A program made the translations under genes and the position numbers. Below, piece after piece: positions 22,583 through 33,871 of a stretch of DNA of 64,000 nucleotides. The DNA lies in NCBI GenBank assembly GCA_949592205.1, contig CATIUR010000001.1:261336250-261400249 (forward strand), in the 5' to 3' direction. The number at the start of each line of letters is the position of its first letter. Within the stretch, counting starts at the first letter, position 1. Origin of the DNA: Helichrysum umbraculigerum. Its lineage: Eukaryota > Streptophyta > Magnoliopsida > Asterales > Asteraceae. The notes beneath the pieces were generated by a model. It was not told the DNA's origin. It saw only the letters and a list, made by a program, of their open reading frames with translations, and did no database searches.

Positions 22583-24141
22583 TCACCAAGAATGGCGGTT
22601 TCCCCTCCTAATCCTTCTTCTGAATGGCTTGCAAGCCTCGATACTAAGATCAACCGCAACGGCTAGAGCCATAAAGATTGCTGCATCTTCTACACAAGTT
22701 ACATGTCTCATCGCTAGCTGAACCATCGGTTTCCCCCTTTTTCCTTCTCCTTGGACCCTACAACTCATTACAAAGCCACCTGCAGCCGGGCTTAGTCCAG
22801 CAAAATCACCACTACTTTGTGGGCTCGGAATATTAGAGTTAGATGTAGCTTGACGATCCGTATCTATAAAAAACTCACCACCTCTTTCAGCATTTAAGAG
22901 TATTTCAGACATTAGTAGCTCTCCGCCATCTTGCCCGTCGGATAAAAGATGAAAACGGATGAAAATGGAGTCCTTAGTGCCACCACGTTCACGCCATGCC
23001 TCGAGTTTACCCCAAGGAAGCCAGCTTTCGGGACGGAAAGCATCAGGACGGACGATTAACCACGACCCGGGGTTAGACCGGGCAACCCAATCACAACCTG
23101 ATGAAGGTACAAAAGGTGTGGTCATGAATGCCGCTGCCACAGCCGAACCTGATAAATCGTGTATTTTCACTTTCCACCCTTTCCTTTCTCTTCGCTCTGT
23201 TTCCTGGTCCGAACCATCACCTGTAGTTGACCAGTAGTTGTTCAGTGGGTCTACCTGTGTGATCCTGCATAATTCACAACAGAAGTTCAGGACTTGCTTA
23301 AAAACGACTAAAGGAGCAATTAGAGCTTGCAGAACGTACGAGTCAGATAACATGTATCATTTTTTGTATGGGTTGGATTGTGTTGGTCCCCGTTAGTTTT
23401 TGTCAAAGTTTAAAAATTGAATTATATGAGCATTTTGGGAAACGGGTCAAAGGGCATTTCGTGTCAAAATGGGCAACTTTGTACCCATCAACCTCTTTAT
23501 ATATAAGTCGAAAATTCAAAATTTCCACCTCTAAAGCGAGCATTACTTCACCTGTCTTGACTAAACTTGCAACTGAAAATCGGCTGCTTAATGTTTCCCT
23601 GAATCTGAACAATCTGAGGACTCAATTTCGCTTCATCTTCAAACTGAAAAACATATCTTGGGTCAGGGTCCAATTTAACCCGTATATGAAGCTCAGCTAA
23701 AGATTTTCTCGTCTCATGTTTCATCTTCCCGATACCTATCCACCCACTGAAAAGAATAACGGGTTTACCTTCGCCCCATTCAGGTCCCACGTCCAATTTA
23801 AATGTACCGACCTGTTGCCGTTTAACCCCAACTCCACAGTGAGACCCTTTTCGACCTGTGAACACAACAATTTCCAAACATGCTTGGGGAGTATAGAAAC
23901 AACCCGGCGTAAGTAATGCCTTTAAATCAGATTTTTCAAGGTAAAAACTTGAGGCAATGTTATGCGAATCTGGTGTGGCTTCGGGTGATGATAAGAGCGG
24001 TATTGATGCGATTTGAGCTGGGAAACCTCGAAGACGAATCTCACATGTACATGGAGACGAGAAAGCATGGATTCCTGGTTTTTCAGGATATCTTAATCCA
24101 AGTGAACTTATTGATAACCTTATAAAAGCTTGGGGATCCAT
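22583..24141 (-). CDS. DUF1005 family protein (host gene, 423 aa, two coding exons)
   Basis: Coding exon 1 is 24141-23552 and exon 2 is 23264-22583. The 287-bp intron has donor CAG|GTGAAG and acceptor ATGCAG, phase 2, giving 1272 nt. The start MDPQAFIRL is the invariant family start; a longer reading to 24243 runs into an intron-like acceptor. Landmarks: CEIRLRGFP, PDSHNIASSFYL, SDLKALL-PGCFY, EIVVFTGRKGSHCGVG, VGPEWGEGKPVILF, VKLDPDPRYVFQFED, SPQIVQIQG, IKQPIFSCKF, then VDPLNNYWS, GWKVKIHDLSGSAVAAAF, TPFVPSSGCDWVARSNPG, WGKLEAWRERG, GGEFFIDTDRQ, IPSPQSSGDF and HVTCVEDAAIF. Length is normal for the family. The function is poorly known; related members include ASG1, reported as stress-responsive. 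No breaks are visible. Confidence 0.93.
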
Positions 24142-24195
24142 TGTTGTCACAAGTACTTCCCCATTTGATTCCTTTACAGATAAAAAGGTCAAAAC

Positions 24196-25255
24196 CTGCA
24201 ACATAGATGGTGTAAGATTTTCAAAAATCTCTATCATTTCCACTATTGACTCTTGCTATTCGAGAAATAACTAGGTGTTTACATGTGCGCTGTTATTGAT
24301 TGTTAGGACTTGAAATCGCAATAATCAGTTTTCAGGTATGGGGGAAATGTTTTGTGTAGTTAACTACACGGAACTTACGTGCAATAAATGCATAACGATT
24401 TTTGTAAATAATAAAAACTTGGGTGACAGAAGTGTACTTCTTTTAAAACAACTTACTTTAGACTGCATCTAACATATGTGCTTTTAACTGCACGGATGTT
24501 ATCCCGTTGATAATTAGGGCCAGAAATCAACTTTAAGAAAAGATAATAAACTGCACTGGCATCATGTATCGATCACATAAGTTTACGATACAACTCAGGC
24601 TACGATTTTAGCATACAAAAGGACATAAGTTGAACATTAGAGTGTGCCATTGTGTGTTTAGTTCTTTCTTTGTTAAATATGCCTCTACACTTTTAAGTAA
24701 CAGATAACAGAAGTATATACTCAGGTTAGAAAACCTACCATCAGTGCATTACTTAAAGTTAAAGAAACAGTATCTGCATTTGGGCATTTATAAGACTTAA
24801 GGGGAGTAACCCCCTGATCAAGTATCTTCCTCAAATTGCAGTCTCATAAACACTAATTAACACACGTTAAACACTCAATTCTGTTTTAAATTCTATTTTT
24901 CTTCCTATTTCATAGCACTGTACTACACAAAGATGAAGTTATAATTCACTCAAAGATAACAAACCCTATGTAAAACAGTAACAAAGTCAAACACCCAATA
25001 ACAAGCAGTTACCTTTTCTGAAAAATTTGGTCAAATATTAAGCAAACAAACAAACCCACAAGCATTAACCAAATAAAGTTTGGTTTTTTTCACTATCATG
25101 AACTACACCTAACAATTGCAACACACAAAATGAGTTTTAACAAAAATAAAGTTAGTCCAAACAATGAAAAAGACTGCAATTGTGGAAAAAAATAGTGTGG
25201 TAAAAAAATGAAATAAAAGAAAAAAGAGCAGCAGAATTTAGTAAAAAGGACTCAC
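24196..25255 (-). other. Probable 5'-UTR intron of the DUF1005 gene
   Basis: The donor AAAG|GTGAGT at 25256/25255 is a near-consensus match, and the acceptor TTGCAG at 24198-24196 lies 54 nt upstream of the ATG. The 1060-bp span is AT-rich and free of ORFs. This explains why the reading frame seems to continue past the start codon. Transcript data are not available to me. Confidence 0.6.
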
Positions 25256-25860
25256 CTTTACTAACTCAAATTCTTCTCTTTCTTGAAAAGAGACCCAAAA
25301 AGCAAGGCAAAACAACAGCAGCTTTTTAAACCTGCAATTTAGACCAATCCACACTCTAGAAAAAACTTCATTATTCCATATATAATTACATGAAGCATTA
25401 TTAGTAGTAGTATATCTCTGAGTTCTTGAAACACAATCTTTTTCTTAAAAGATCAAATTTTTATAATGTAAAAAATCGATCTTGGAAGATGGGTATGATC
25501 AATAATTGAAGTAAACACCAAACCCACCAAGAAAGTCACGTAGACTTTTTCACAGATCACGAGATACCCATAGAAAAACAATACTATACTATTTTTGGGT
25601 GTGTAAAATTGAGTATAAGTATTGCAGATACATATGAATAATAAATAAATATATATGGATTTGGATACGGATATATGTCTGGATGAATGTATCTGTGAAT
25701 TTTATATTTTGTAAAGATGGAACATGTGAGAAAGAGAAAAGAGGGTTTTGATGAATTATTTTGAGACGAAATAGACGGAGGAAGTGAGAAATTACAGGTT
25801 TTATATCCTTTTTTTGCTGTTTATACTAAACACATATACCCCTTCTTCTGTGTGTGTACT
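25256..25860 (-). promoter_or_regulatory. Putative leader exon and core promoter of the DUF1005 gene
   Basis: TATAAAA on the minus strand at 25805-25799 would place transcription start near 25770. The presumed leader is rich in CTTTTCTC-type pyrimidine runs, common in plant 5' UTRs, and ends at the strong donor at 25256. The assignment is inferred from signal positions only. Confidence 0.45.
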
Positions 25861-27700
25861 TGGAGAAATGGGAAGAAGTAGACATTTTTATAAGTTGTCT
25901 TATACTTTATTTCTAATTCTAGTTTAGTCCCTTTACTAGATCCTTTTAGCCTTTTAGGGTTAGGCTAGTATAGTTTATGAGTTACTTATTGGCTCTATTT
26001 GTGACAAAAAGTTGATAAAAGACAACTCATAGTGAGTCATAATCGGCTGTTTATCCAGAATATGTGTATTTTTATGAAGTACTTAAAATTAGGATACCAT
26101 ACTTACAAGTTTTTGACTGAAAACGTTGACTAGTTGAATGTGATTAATGTGTACAAGGTGAACGATGATCAGTATAAACGCGTGATACGAAAGAGCTCAA
26201 TCTTAGTATGTCATTTATTGCATGAACTCCGTGAGCGTAAAGTAATTCAAAGAATTCTTTGTCGACACCTATAAATACCCAAAGATCTCCCAATATCGTG
26301 AAAGTGAAACAACTTATAGCATCTAGAGAACTAATTAACTACATAAGACATGAGCCATCAATGCCTACAAGATGTATATATAGTTTGATTCCACTTGATA
26401 CTTAACATATACTTTCTATTCTATATGACAATCGTAAACTTGCAATTTTAAGGTTTAACTTAAATAATGTGTATGATTATTTGTTAAAGAAAAAGTTACA
26501 TTAGTCATTTAAAGAAACATTAAGATATATTCTTAATTAAAGTTATTCAACCAATTATCTGTTATTTGTTATAAAAGTTAAAAGACAAATGAATAGTTTT
26601 TAACATGGGCTCTATAATGTACATATTAAAATCCGCGGTTTTATGATTTAACGGTATGTAAACATCGTTTCATTTACAGGTTATGGATTCAAGTCTCATG
26701 AAAACAATATGTACGTATATGATTAATATGTCCGATTGTAACTATAATATGCGAGAAATGTATATGTCTGTCTTAAACATAATCAAAACAAGTATAAAGA
26801 TTTTAACGGATACAATTCTTAAGAGTCAAAAGTTGGAGGGGTGAAACTGTAATGTATGAAAAGATGGGGGTGTAGATAGTAAAATAGATAAGCATAGTGT
26901 ACATAGTTGTGAATCGGGTACAGCTGTAAACAACGCATCAGTTGTTGACACCCAAAACCAAAAACTAAGAAAGAAAAAAGGAGAATCGTTTTCAGACACG
27001 CATGTGGCTCATCACATCACCCTAACTGTTTTTATTGTCATTATTATTTTATCATATTTAAACTTAAAATTACGTATTATTATACAATCTTTTATTCTAA
27101 AAAATACATTCTACCGCCGAATTAAGTGTATTAAAACTTGCAAAAAGTCAACACCTAAACATTTTGTTAATGTCATCTGTTTAAAAGATCAGTAATCAAT
27201 GGAAATTAACTTAGTTTTGGCTCATTGTTTTGGATTGAATTGTAACACTATAGTTTTTATCTTATATATTAAAATAATGACATGATTATCATTGAGATGT
27301 CAATTCTATCAAATTCCGGTAAATTTCACGAACTAAACACAACATTATGGTGCATTGGTTCAAGAATGGAATTGAATTAATTAAAAGGAATTGAAATTTC
27401 AGGTCATATGTGAAATTTTTTTAGTCAAAGAACTCGATAAACTCCTATTCAATTCTTTCTAAAACACTCTTATGAAAAGATATTAAGATCTCAATTCCAT
27501 CGGGTTTTAAGGACCTTTTTAAACCAAACGCGGTGTTAAGGATTGATAAGTAATTATATGTTTGTTGATCATACAAATATGAGTAATGTTATATAGACGT
27601 ACTTAGATTAACCTATAACTAAGACCAATGAATTCATTGGTTGATATAGTTTATCTCTTCAAATTTTATTAGTTTCACTTGACAAATTTCAATCTCATGT
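25861..27700. other. Intergenic AT-rich DNA
   Basis: No ORF, RNA gene or element end that I can support. 27345-27535 has loose inverted similarity between its ends and might be a decayed MITE, but no clean terminal repeats or duplication were found. Confidence 0.5.
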
Positions 27701-29063
27701 CTCTAGGCAGGTACCCGCCGGGTACTGCCTATATCAGCCGGGTACTAATGTACCCACCGGGTTCTCGGTTTAGACCCATTTTCTGTCACATTTCAAGCAT
27801 TAGTACCCGCCGGGTACATGGACTACCCGTCGGGTAGTTCATGCCCAGCCCAGGTCTGCATATCTTTGACACAAATACGAAATTCAAACGCGCATAACTT
27901 TTAACTCGTTAAGAGTTAGACCACCAAATTTTGCAGGCACCTCCACTATACCAAAATGAAGGTTTCCCTTTTTATACTTTTTCAAAATACGCGTTTATCA
28001 AGAAAACGGACGTATGACCAATTTATGATCATTTTGGACCATTTTGGTTGACAAGTCATATTCCAAATGGCTTGGTTTCAGATTCCCAATTTTTACCCAC
28101 ATATTCCATGATACATTTGATACGTGTGAGCGTATTCATCAACATCATACACCCACTCTAACCCGTTTTGACCCATTTGGTGTCCATTTGGACACTTTCA
28201 CCAATTCTAACCCATTTTAACCAATTGATATTAGAATTCAATTCATTTGAACAACATATCAGATTTCTTAATTCATAGTCACTCAAATGTACCAAAATAC
28301 CACAATTGACACTTTGATCATAATTCTACCAAAACTATGACCAATCTCCACATATTTCAACACCTAACCACATTATCACTATACAATATCCCCTTTACCC
28401 GATTTGACACCTTCATATTCCACGTTGACTTTGCCAAGTCAAAGACACGTTTTTCAACCAATTGACACTTTACACTTTAATTCATCAACATTATTTTAAA
28501 GGTGTCTTTTTGGGCGGGCGATTTACACAAGTGATAATACATAATGACAATTCAAAAGGAAGAGAAGCTTGTCTAACCACATTGCAAGCTTCAATCCACG
28601 CTATTTCCTTGAAATCATATTTCATCCAATTGATTCAACCGAATCGAGCACCTACAATATGAAACCACTGAAATGAATAAGCATAAAGCTTAGTGAGCTT
28701 ATGAGCAACTACATGAATAATTCACAAACACAATAACATATTTCGTTTATCAAAGATTCACTTATCTAATTCCACAAATAACTACGAAATCGTTGTAGAG
28801 ATTCTCTTTATTTCGTAAGGATCCGCGGTCCAAGAGATACAAGTAGTGCTAAGCACTTATTTCGAAATCACTAATTATTGCGTAATGATGCAATCTCTAC
28901 AATTTGCTCATTCTACAAAATCCAAGAAATCCTCATATTACTCCACATAACCATCACTTAATCAACAACCAAACATCTTAGTACAAAACACAAAACATGA
29001 CATCACTATAACACATATATTCCATATCCTAATAACCACATATAGAAACAAGATACGAAACCA
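27700..29063 (+). mobile_element. Degenerate chromovirus-type LTR fragment with TACCC/GGGTA palindromes
   Basis: 27712-27845 has GTACCCGCCGGGTAC, a partly decayed copy, a second GTACCCGCCGGGTAC and a CTACCCGTCGGGTAG variant in which both arms have changed together. Downstream come the TTTGACCCATTT-like stretches and an AAGCTTAGTGAGCTTATGAGC block near 28685, comparable in type and order to blocks in the LARD and solo LTRs. Boundaries cannot be fixed. The right end is cut by the solo LTR. Confidence 0.5.
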
Positions 29064-29068
29064 TTAAT
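29064..29068. repeat. Target-site duplication TTAAT, left copy
   Basis: Directly precedes the solo LTR; repeated at 31710-31714. Confidence 0.85.
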
Positions 29069-30389
29069 TGTCGCACCCCCAAATTATGATGCGGAAGCGG
29101 TTGGGGTCGGGGCGCGACTAATTACATATCACAGCACATAAGATATAATGAATGACTCTATATGCGTCATTTTACAACTTGTATTGATAAAATCAAAGTT
29201 TACATCAAAAATATAGTTACATTAGCTCGGTTGAAATTGAGAGATTTAAGTACATGATTAATCTATACAAAATATAATAATGCAGCTAAATCTCTGATTG
29301 TTTGCATGCTGACTCGAGCTAATTGATCCTGATTGAGCAGTCCAACCTACTGCTGGTTACATGTGATACATGCTAAAATAGGTCAGCGAAACGCTGGTGA
29401 GCTCACAGGTTTGTATGTCAACACATAATTGTATGAACCGCAAGATTTATAATTGAATTTAAAGTGCAATTAAGCAAAATAAAAGTTATACAGCCATGAG
29501 CACATAGTCTGAGCTTAACTTGAGTGTCAGGTCCAATTAAGGAAACCCAACTGAGGTGCCTCCTACGAGTGCCTAATCTACACTCGTCTTCCCAAATGCT
29601 AATACGTCCGTTTGACCAGTTAGTGCGTGCTAACCCGGACGAGGATTGTCAATCCTATACGATACCATATACTAACATTCACGCTACTACGTATTACCAG
29701 ACTATGCTATGGAGGGCTTTAAATTGATTAGCTTGGAACTCATGTAGTATTTGATTTGATTTGTACTTGCGTTCAACTTGTAAAACAAAACGAGCAATAA
29801 TATCACACCCCTGATTGAAAAGCAGTAAAATAGGGGCCATGAGACTCCCCTGAGCCTTGAGTGTTTATCGAAATAACTTGAATTGATTAGCTGTGAATTG
29901 ATGTCCAAAGACTTGTAACCTGAGGGCGTCCAATACGCGCGATGGTTATTAATTGAATAGGTATCTTAAAAGACTACCTTTGTAGTTGTTCGTTCAACTA
30001 TAATGTCCAAATTATCCCCATTTGGTTGATTGACTTGTCCTAATTACTACGATTTGGTTGATTAACATGAGTTTAGAAAGTGTGTACGGCCCGTTGGTGA
30101 TTGCTTGTAATAATAATTTTCAACATTATTATTTTGATTTTGAAGTGTTGTACTTAAAAAGTGTTTACAAACTTTTTGGTGACGGGGGTCCGGGGGCAGC
30201 GCCCCTGGTTAGCGGGGTTCCAAGGGGCTGGCCCCTGGTTGGGGTCGAGATGCCAAGTCAGCTCGAAAAATTTTTATTTCTACTAAATTGCTTTGGTGAA
30301 AAACGCATCTGGACTTGAATTTGAGTGAAATCAAGTGATAAAATTTAGGTCTCGACACTTAGTAAAAATGAGTTGCAAACATTCTGTTT

Positions 30390-30800
30390 TTAGCGTCACT
30401 TATAGCGACACTTAGGGCTTGGGCGACACTCAGGAAGTGTCGCATGAAATGACGGATTCTGATTAATGGCGTCACTTGTGCAAGTGACGCATAGAGGGCG
30501 ACACTTAAGGAAGTGTCGGTTGTAAGTGTCGGTATAAAGGTCATGAGTCACTAAGGTTAGTGACGGATGAAATCTGTTCTCGATTATAGGCGTCACTTAA
30601 ACAAGTGACGCTATAAGTGTCGGTTTATAGTGACGGGTATTGAATTTGCGACACTTAGGCAAGTGTCGGGAAAAAGGGGTTTTATGCGGCACTTAGGCAA
30701 GTGACGCAAAATTAGGGCTTTTAGCGACCCTCAATGCGTCACTTAAGTGACGCACGAAGTGACGCTATACTGCAGTCGTCGTTGCGACACTTAAAGCTGT
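30390..30800 (-). repeat. Array of about ten short stem-loops in the solo LTR
   Basis: Successive units pair a GTCACTT or GACACTT arm with AAGTGAC or AAGTGTC across a short loop; one unit is the perfect palindrome GCGTCACTTAAGTGACGC (near 30737). Units switch between the two arm types, and in most units both arms switch together; the exceptions mix types. The array lies just downstream of the TATA box on the minus strand, so it would sit at the start of the RNA. Confidence 0.8.
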
Positions 30801-30867
30801 TGACGGATTTTTGAGCCAAAAACGAGTTTTCGACCATGGTTTGGTCCGATTCTTTTTACCCAACCCT

Positions 30868-30875
30868 TATATAAA
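30868..30875 (-). promoter_or_regulatory. TATA box of the solo LTR
   Basis: TTTATATAAGGG on the minus strand, about 835 bp from the LTR start, with the stem-loop array immediately downstream. Confidence 0.55.
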
Positions 30876-31709
30876 CATCTTTTATGTAAAAATAAACGAA
30901 ATCGAGGAGTTTCGGGTTTTTGTCGGAAACTTACGCGGCGTCGAATCAAAATTCCGAAAAGATGAAGTTGTAGATCGTAGCGTGGTGGTTCCTTTTCTCC
31001 AAAAATCTTGATGATCCGAGTGCGTTTGGTGGTGTTATTTTACGATTTAAGGTGATGGTGGTTTGGTTTGAGTTAGAGAGAAAAGAAAGAGAGAGAAAGA
31101 AGAGATGGAAAGATGATGATGAAAGTGAGGTGGTGGGGAGGGGATCCCTCCCTTAATTGGCCGGTTGGGTGGGGCCCACGGGTGTGGGCTTCACCCATTT
31201 TTCGTTCCCTGCCTTTGTGCTCCGCTCGGTGTTCGTTTTTCCGATTCGTTTAAACGTTAATTAATTATTTTAGACGTTCAAATGCGCGTTTTACAATATG
31301 AATAATTACCCAATATTTTGTTGAAGTATTTTATAAAATACTCTATACTTAAGTTATAAAATATAACTTATTATTGTTTTAAATTGTTTGCGCGTTTAAT
31401 ATTTTAATCGCGTGACCATTGAATTGTATGATTCGGAATGAATACGAAATATTATAAAAATAATGTATTGGAAATAATTGTGTCATTAAATAATATCGTA
31501 TTATTTAATAAAGTTGTTCACCAACGTCCGTATTAATTGAACCGAAATACATTCGATTTGAAACTTGTACGATTTAATCAAATCGCATACTTGTATATAT
31601 TCAAGAATATATATATATTGATACATTAATTAGCCTAACACAGAACTAATTACATGTATTAAAACTTGATTAGGCACTAATTTCGTGTCCTAATTTGACG
31701 GGTGTCACA

Positions 31710-31714
31710 TTAAT
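31710..31714. repeat. Target-site duplication TTAAT, right copy
   Basis: Matches 29064-29068. Confidence 0.85.
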
Positions 31715-32019
31715 AATCCATTGGGTCATGCAAACCTCTTGCTCGTAAGCAATCCGGTAATACACAACCGTAATAATCCACAATTTAGAAACACGATAAG
31801 ATACAAATAACTACCACTCGATTGTATGAACCTTGATATCGCTCATTTTGTCTATATAAATATATCGCGATATCATTGTTTTGCATTTGTATTTTAGTGG
31901 ATTTCGAGAACTTTCGATACTTATTTTGTTTGGAAATTCATTTCAGGTGAAAAGCTGGAAACGCATGCGATTTGGTGTGAAATTGGTGAAGTTTGGATCA
32001 AAGCTGGCTGGGCTGGAAA

Positions 32020-32250
32020 AAGACTACAGCCGATCGGCTAAACAGCTCAAGCAGATCGGCTTCACATGTATAGCCGATCGGCTAAGTAAAGCAGATCGGC
32101 TTTTACAGTTAAATTCCGTTCAGAAATTCACCTCGTTTGGAGCTTGGCCTGATATTCTGAAGAAGCCGATCGGCTGGAACTCGCGAGCCGTTCGGCTGGT
32201 CATGAAGAGCCGATCGGCTGGACATGTTAAGCCGATCGGCTATGTTTGGA
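32020..32250 (+). repeat. AGCCGATCGGCT palindrome cluster in Athila LTR
   Basis: About eight copies of AGCCGATCGGCT or one-base variants (AGCAGATCGGCT, AGCCGTTCGGCT) within 230 bp. The same words recur after pol at 39780-40135. Confidence 0.8.
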
Positions 32251-32864
32251 TCTGAGTGAGAGGTATGGTGGTTGATGAGTTGTCCGTTTCTGATTGGTTG
32301 GCATTTAATGCCAACTGTTTTTCCCATCCGTTTTTCAAATTAAAAAAAAAAAAAAAAAAAAAAAAAGTAAAAATGGGGGTGTTTGGTTCGGCAGCTTCAT
32401 ATCATCCATTATCTTCATCTTCATTAACTCTACACAACACACATTACCTCCAACTTCCATCTTCAATAACTCACCACATTTACTCCCTTCACCATCTCAC
32501 ATTTACTCACTTCACCCAACCAAAAATCACCAATTTTACTTCACATTTTCGCAAGGATCTAGCTAGGAATTTGTGAGGGAAACATCGAGCAAACATCATT
32601 TGGAACAATTGTGTAACAAATTTGGTATAATTTCGATTTAATCTAATTTCAAGTTATTTATGGATTTGTTTAGTGTTTATGATTTTTGCTTGATGATTGT
32701 GATTATGTGTGGCTAGTTACCTTTGTGTTTGCTTGGATGAAATAACTAGATGATTAGGGGTGTATATTTTGGATGTTAATTTATGCTTGAGTTTGTGAAT
32801 CATCCATGGATTTGTATGTATTTATTTAGTTGTTGTTATGAACTTTCGGCATTTTAGCTAAACG

Positions 32865-33245
32865 ATTATAGCAAATGTTCTTTGTTTAGTAAAAATACCT
32901 AAATAAGTTATTTGTCAATTGTGGATCAAAGCATTTGATGATTGTAACAACACTAGTGAAATATATACAAGTTAACGATTATAGCGAATGTTTGTCGTGT
33001 GGATGATTTGCAAACTCACAAATTTAAATTTATGTTTAATCGGAGAACCTTGTGTGATTAAGCTCAATCACTAGAATTTAACCATTTGGTAATTTACTAA
33101 TTGATATAGCGAACGTTTTCAACCAAGTAAATTACTATCGATTATTTGTCTATAAATGATTGAACAAGATTGCGAATGTGGTTTTGGAATGTGTCAAATG
33201 ATTTAGCTAAATTGTGCAAGTTGGTAACCATGGCGAACGTCCGTT
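32865..33245 (+). repeat. Degenerate repeat with ATAGCGAACGTT core
   Basis: Five copies of (A/C)T(A/T/G)GC(A/G)AA(T/C)GT spaced 65-125 bp (near 32872, 32983, 33107, 33172 and 33231), each followed by similar TTG/ATTA-rich sequence. It looks like an old diverged tandem duplication within the LTR. Confidence 0.45.
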
Positions 33246-33714
33246 ACTAGATTAAATCATAGGTTTGTTGATTGAAGTTGAACTATAGGTCTCAGAGAAC
33301 TTTGAGCTTAGGTTTGATGAATGTTACTATTTAGCATATGTATTAACCGGTTATAATTCTACACCCCGAAATCACTAGTGAAATAATCCAAGCAAACATT
33401 GTTTTTAATACTTGAAAAGACCAAACTATTAAACCGACTCTTCAGAGTCCACATGCCTAGATTAATCAAAGATTGTAGTTTTAAGCGTCGTGACAATTCG
33501 GTCACACAAACCAACCACATTTTATTTTCTCTTTTTAAATTGCTCACACTTCTATTGATCATCCAATCTAGTTCCCTGTGTTCGAACCCGAACTTACCAA
33601 ACTATACTACCACACGATAGGGTCCACTGTCCGGTTGTGTCTTGGTCTAGCTCGGTACTTTCTTGTTCACTTTTCAACGATAATTTTATAACTAGATTTT
33701 GCACATCAAGTTTT

Positions 33715-33731
33715 TGGCGCCGCTGCCGGGG
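33715..33731 (+). other. Primer-binding site of the Athila-type element
   Basis: TGGCGCCGCTGCCGGGG, six bases (AGTTTT) after the LTR; the start matches the complement of plant tRNA-Asp 3' ends. The same PBS and the same spacer occur in the tandem array at 57026-57048. Confidence 0.85.
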
Positions 33732-33871
33732 ATCTTGATTTGTGAAATTGATTTAAGTGTGATTAATTGATCCTTTCTAGAATTTATTCTTGGAAGTTAC
33801 CTTTGTTTGTATTGTGCCGGTGCGTTTATGGTTTTATCGTTTGTGTACTTTCAGGTGTAATTTGGTAGTGG

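Larger units (their letters stand above)
29069..31709 (-). mobile_element. Solo LTR of a Gypsy-type element (2641 bp)
   Basis: On the minus strand it begins TGTGACACCC and ends GGGTGCGACA, so the ends are imperfect inverted repeats of TG..CA form, flanked by 5-bp TTAAT duplications. Near the 3' end is a CGCTTCCGCATC block like CTTCCGCGTCGCC in the LARD LTRs, and an AACGCTGGTGAGCTCAC block parallels AACGCTAAGTGAGTG there; chromovirus origin is likely. No internal region, PBS or PPT is present. Solo LTRs of this kind arise by recombination between the two LTRs of one element. It contains a TATA box and a dense stem-loop array. Confidence 0.85.
31834..33708 (+). repeat. Athila-type 5' LTR (about 1875 bp, left end tentative)
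   Basis: The right end CATCA at 33708 is fixed by the PBS. The left end TGATATCGC is inferred from the tandem-array LTR, which starts TGATATCGCG and also ends ATCA. A TATATAAATA at 31853 lies only about 20 bp inside, which would make U3 unusually short, so the true start may be further left. A 26-base A run lies at 32342-32367. Confidence 0.55.

Noticed and set aside
22959..23237. 92-codon + strand ORF
   Set aside because: Antisense shadow of the DUF1005 second coding exon.
23368..23700. 110-codon + strand ORF
   Set aside because: Covers the DUF1005 intron and exon in antisense.
27345..27535. Possible MITE with AACCAAACGCGGTGTT-like ends
   Set aside because: Inverted ends match poorly and no flanking duplication could be found.
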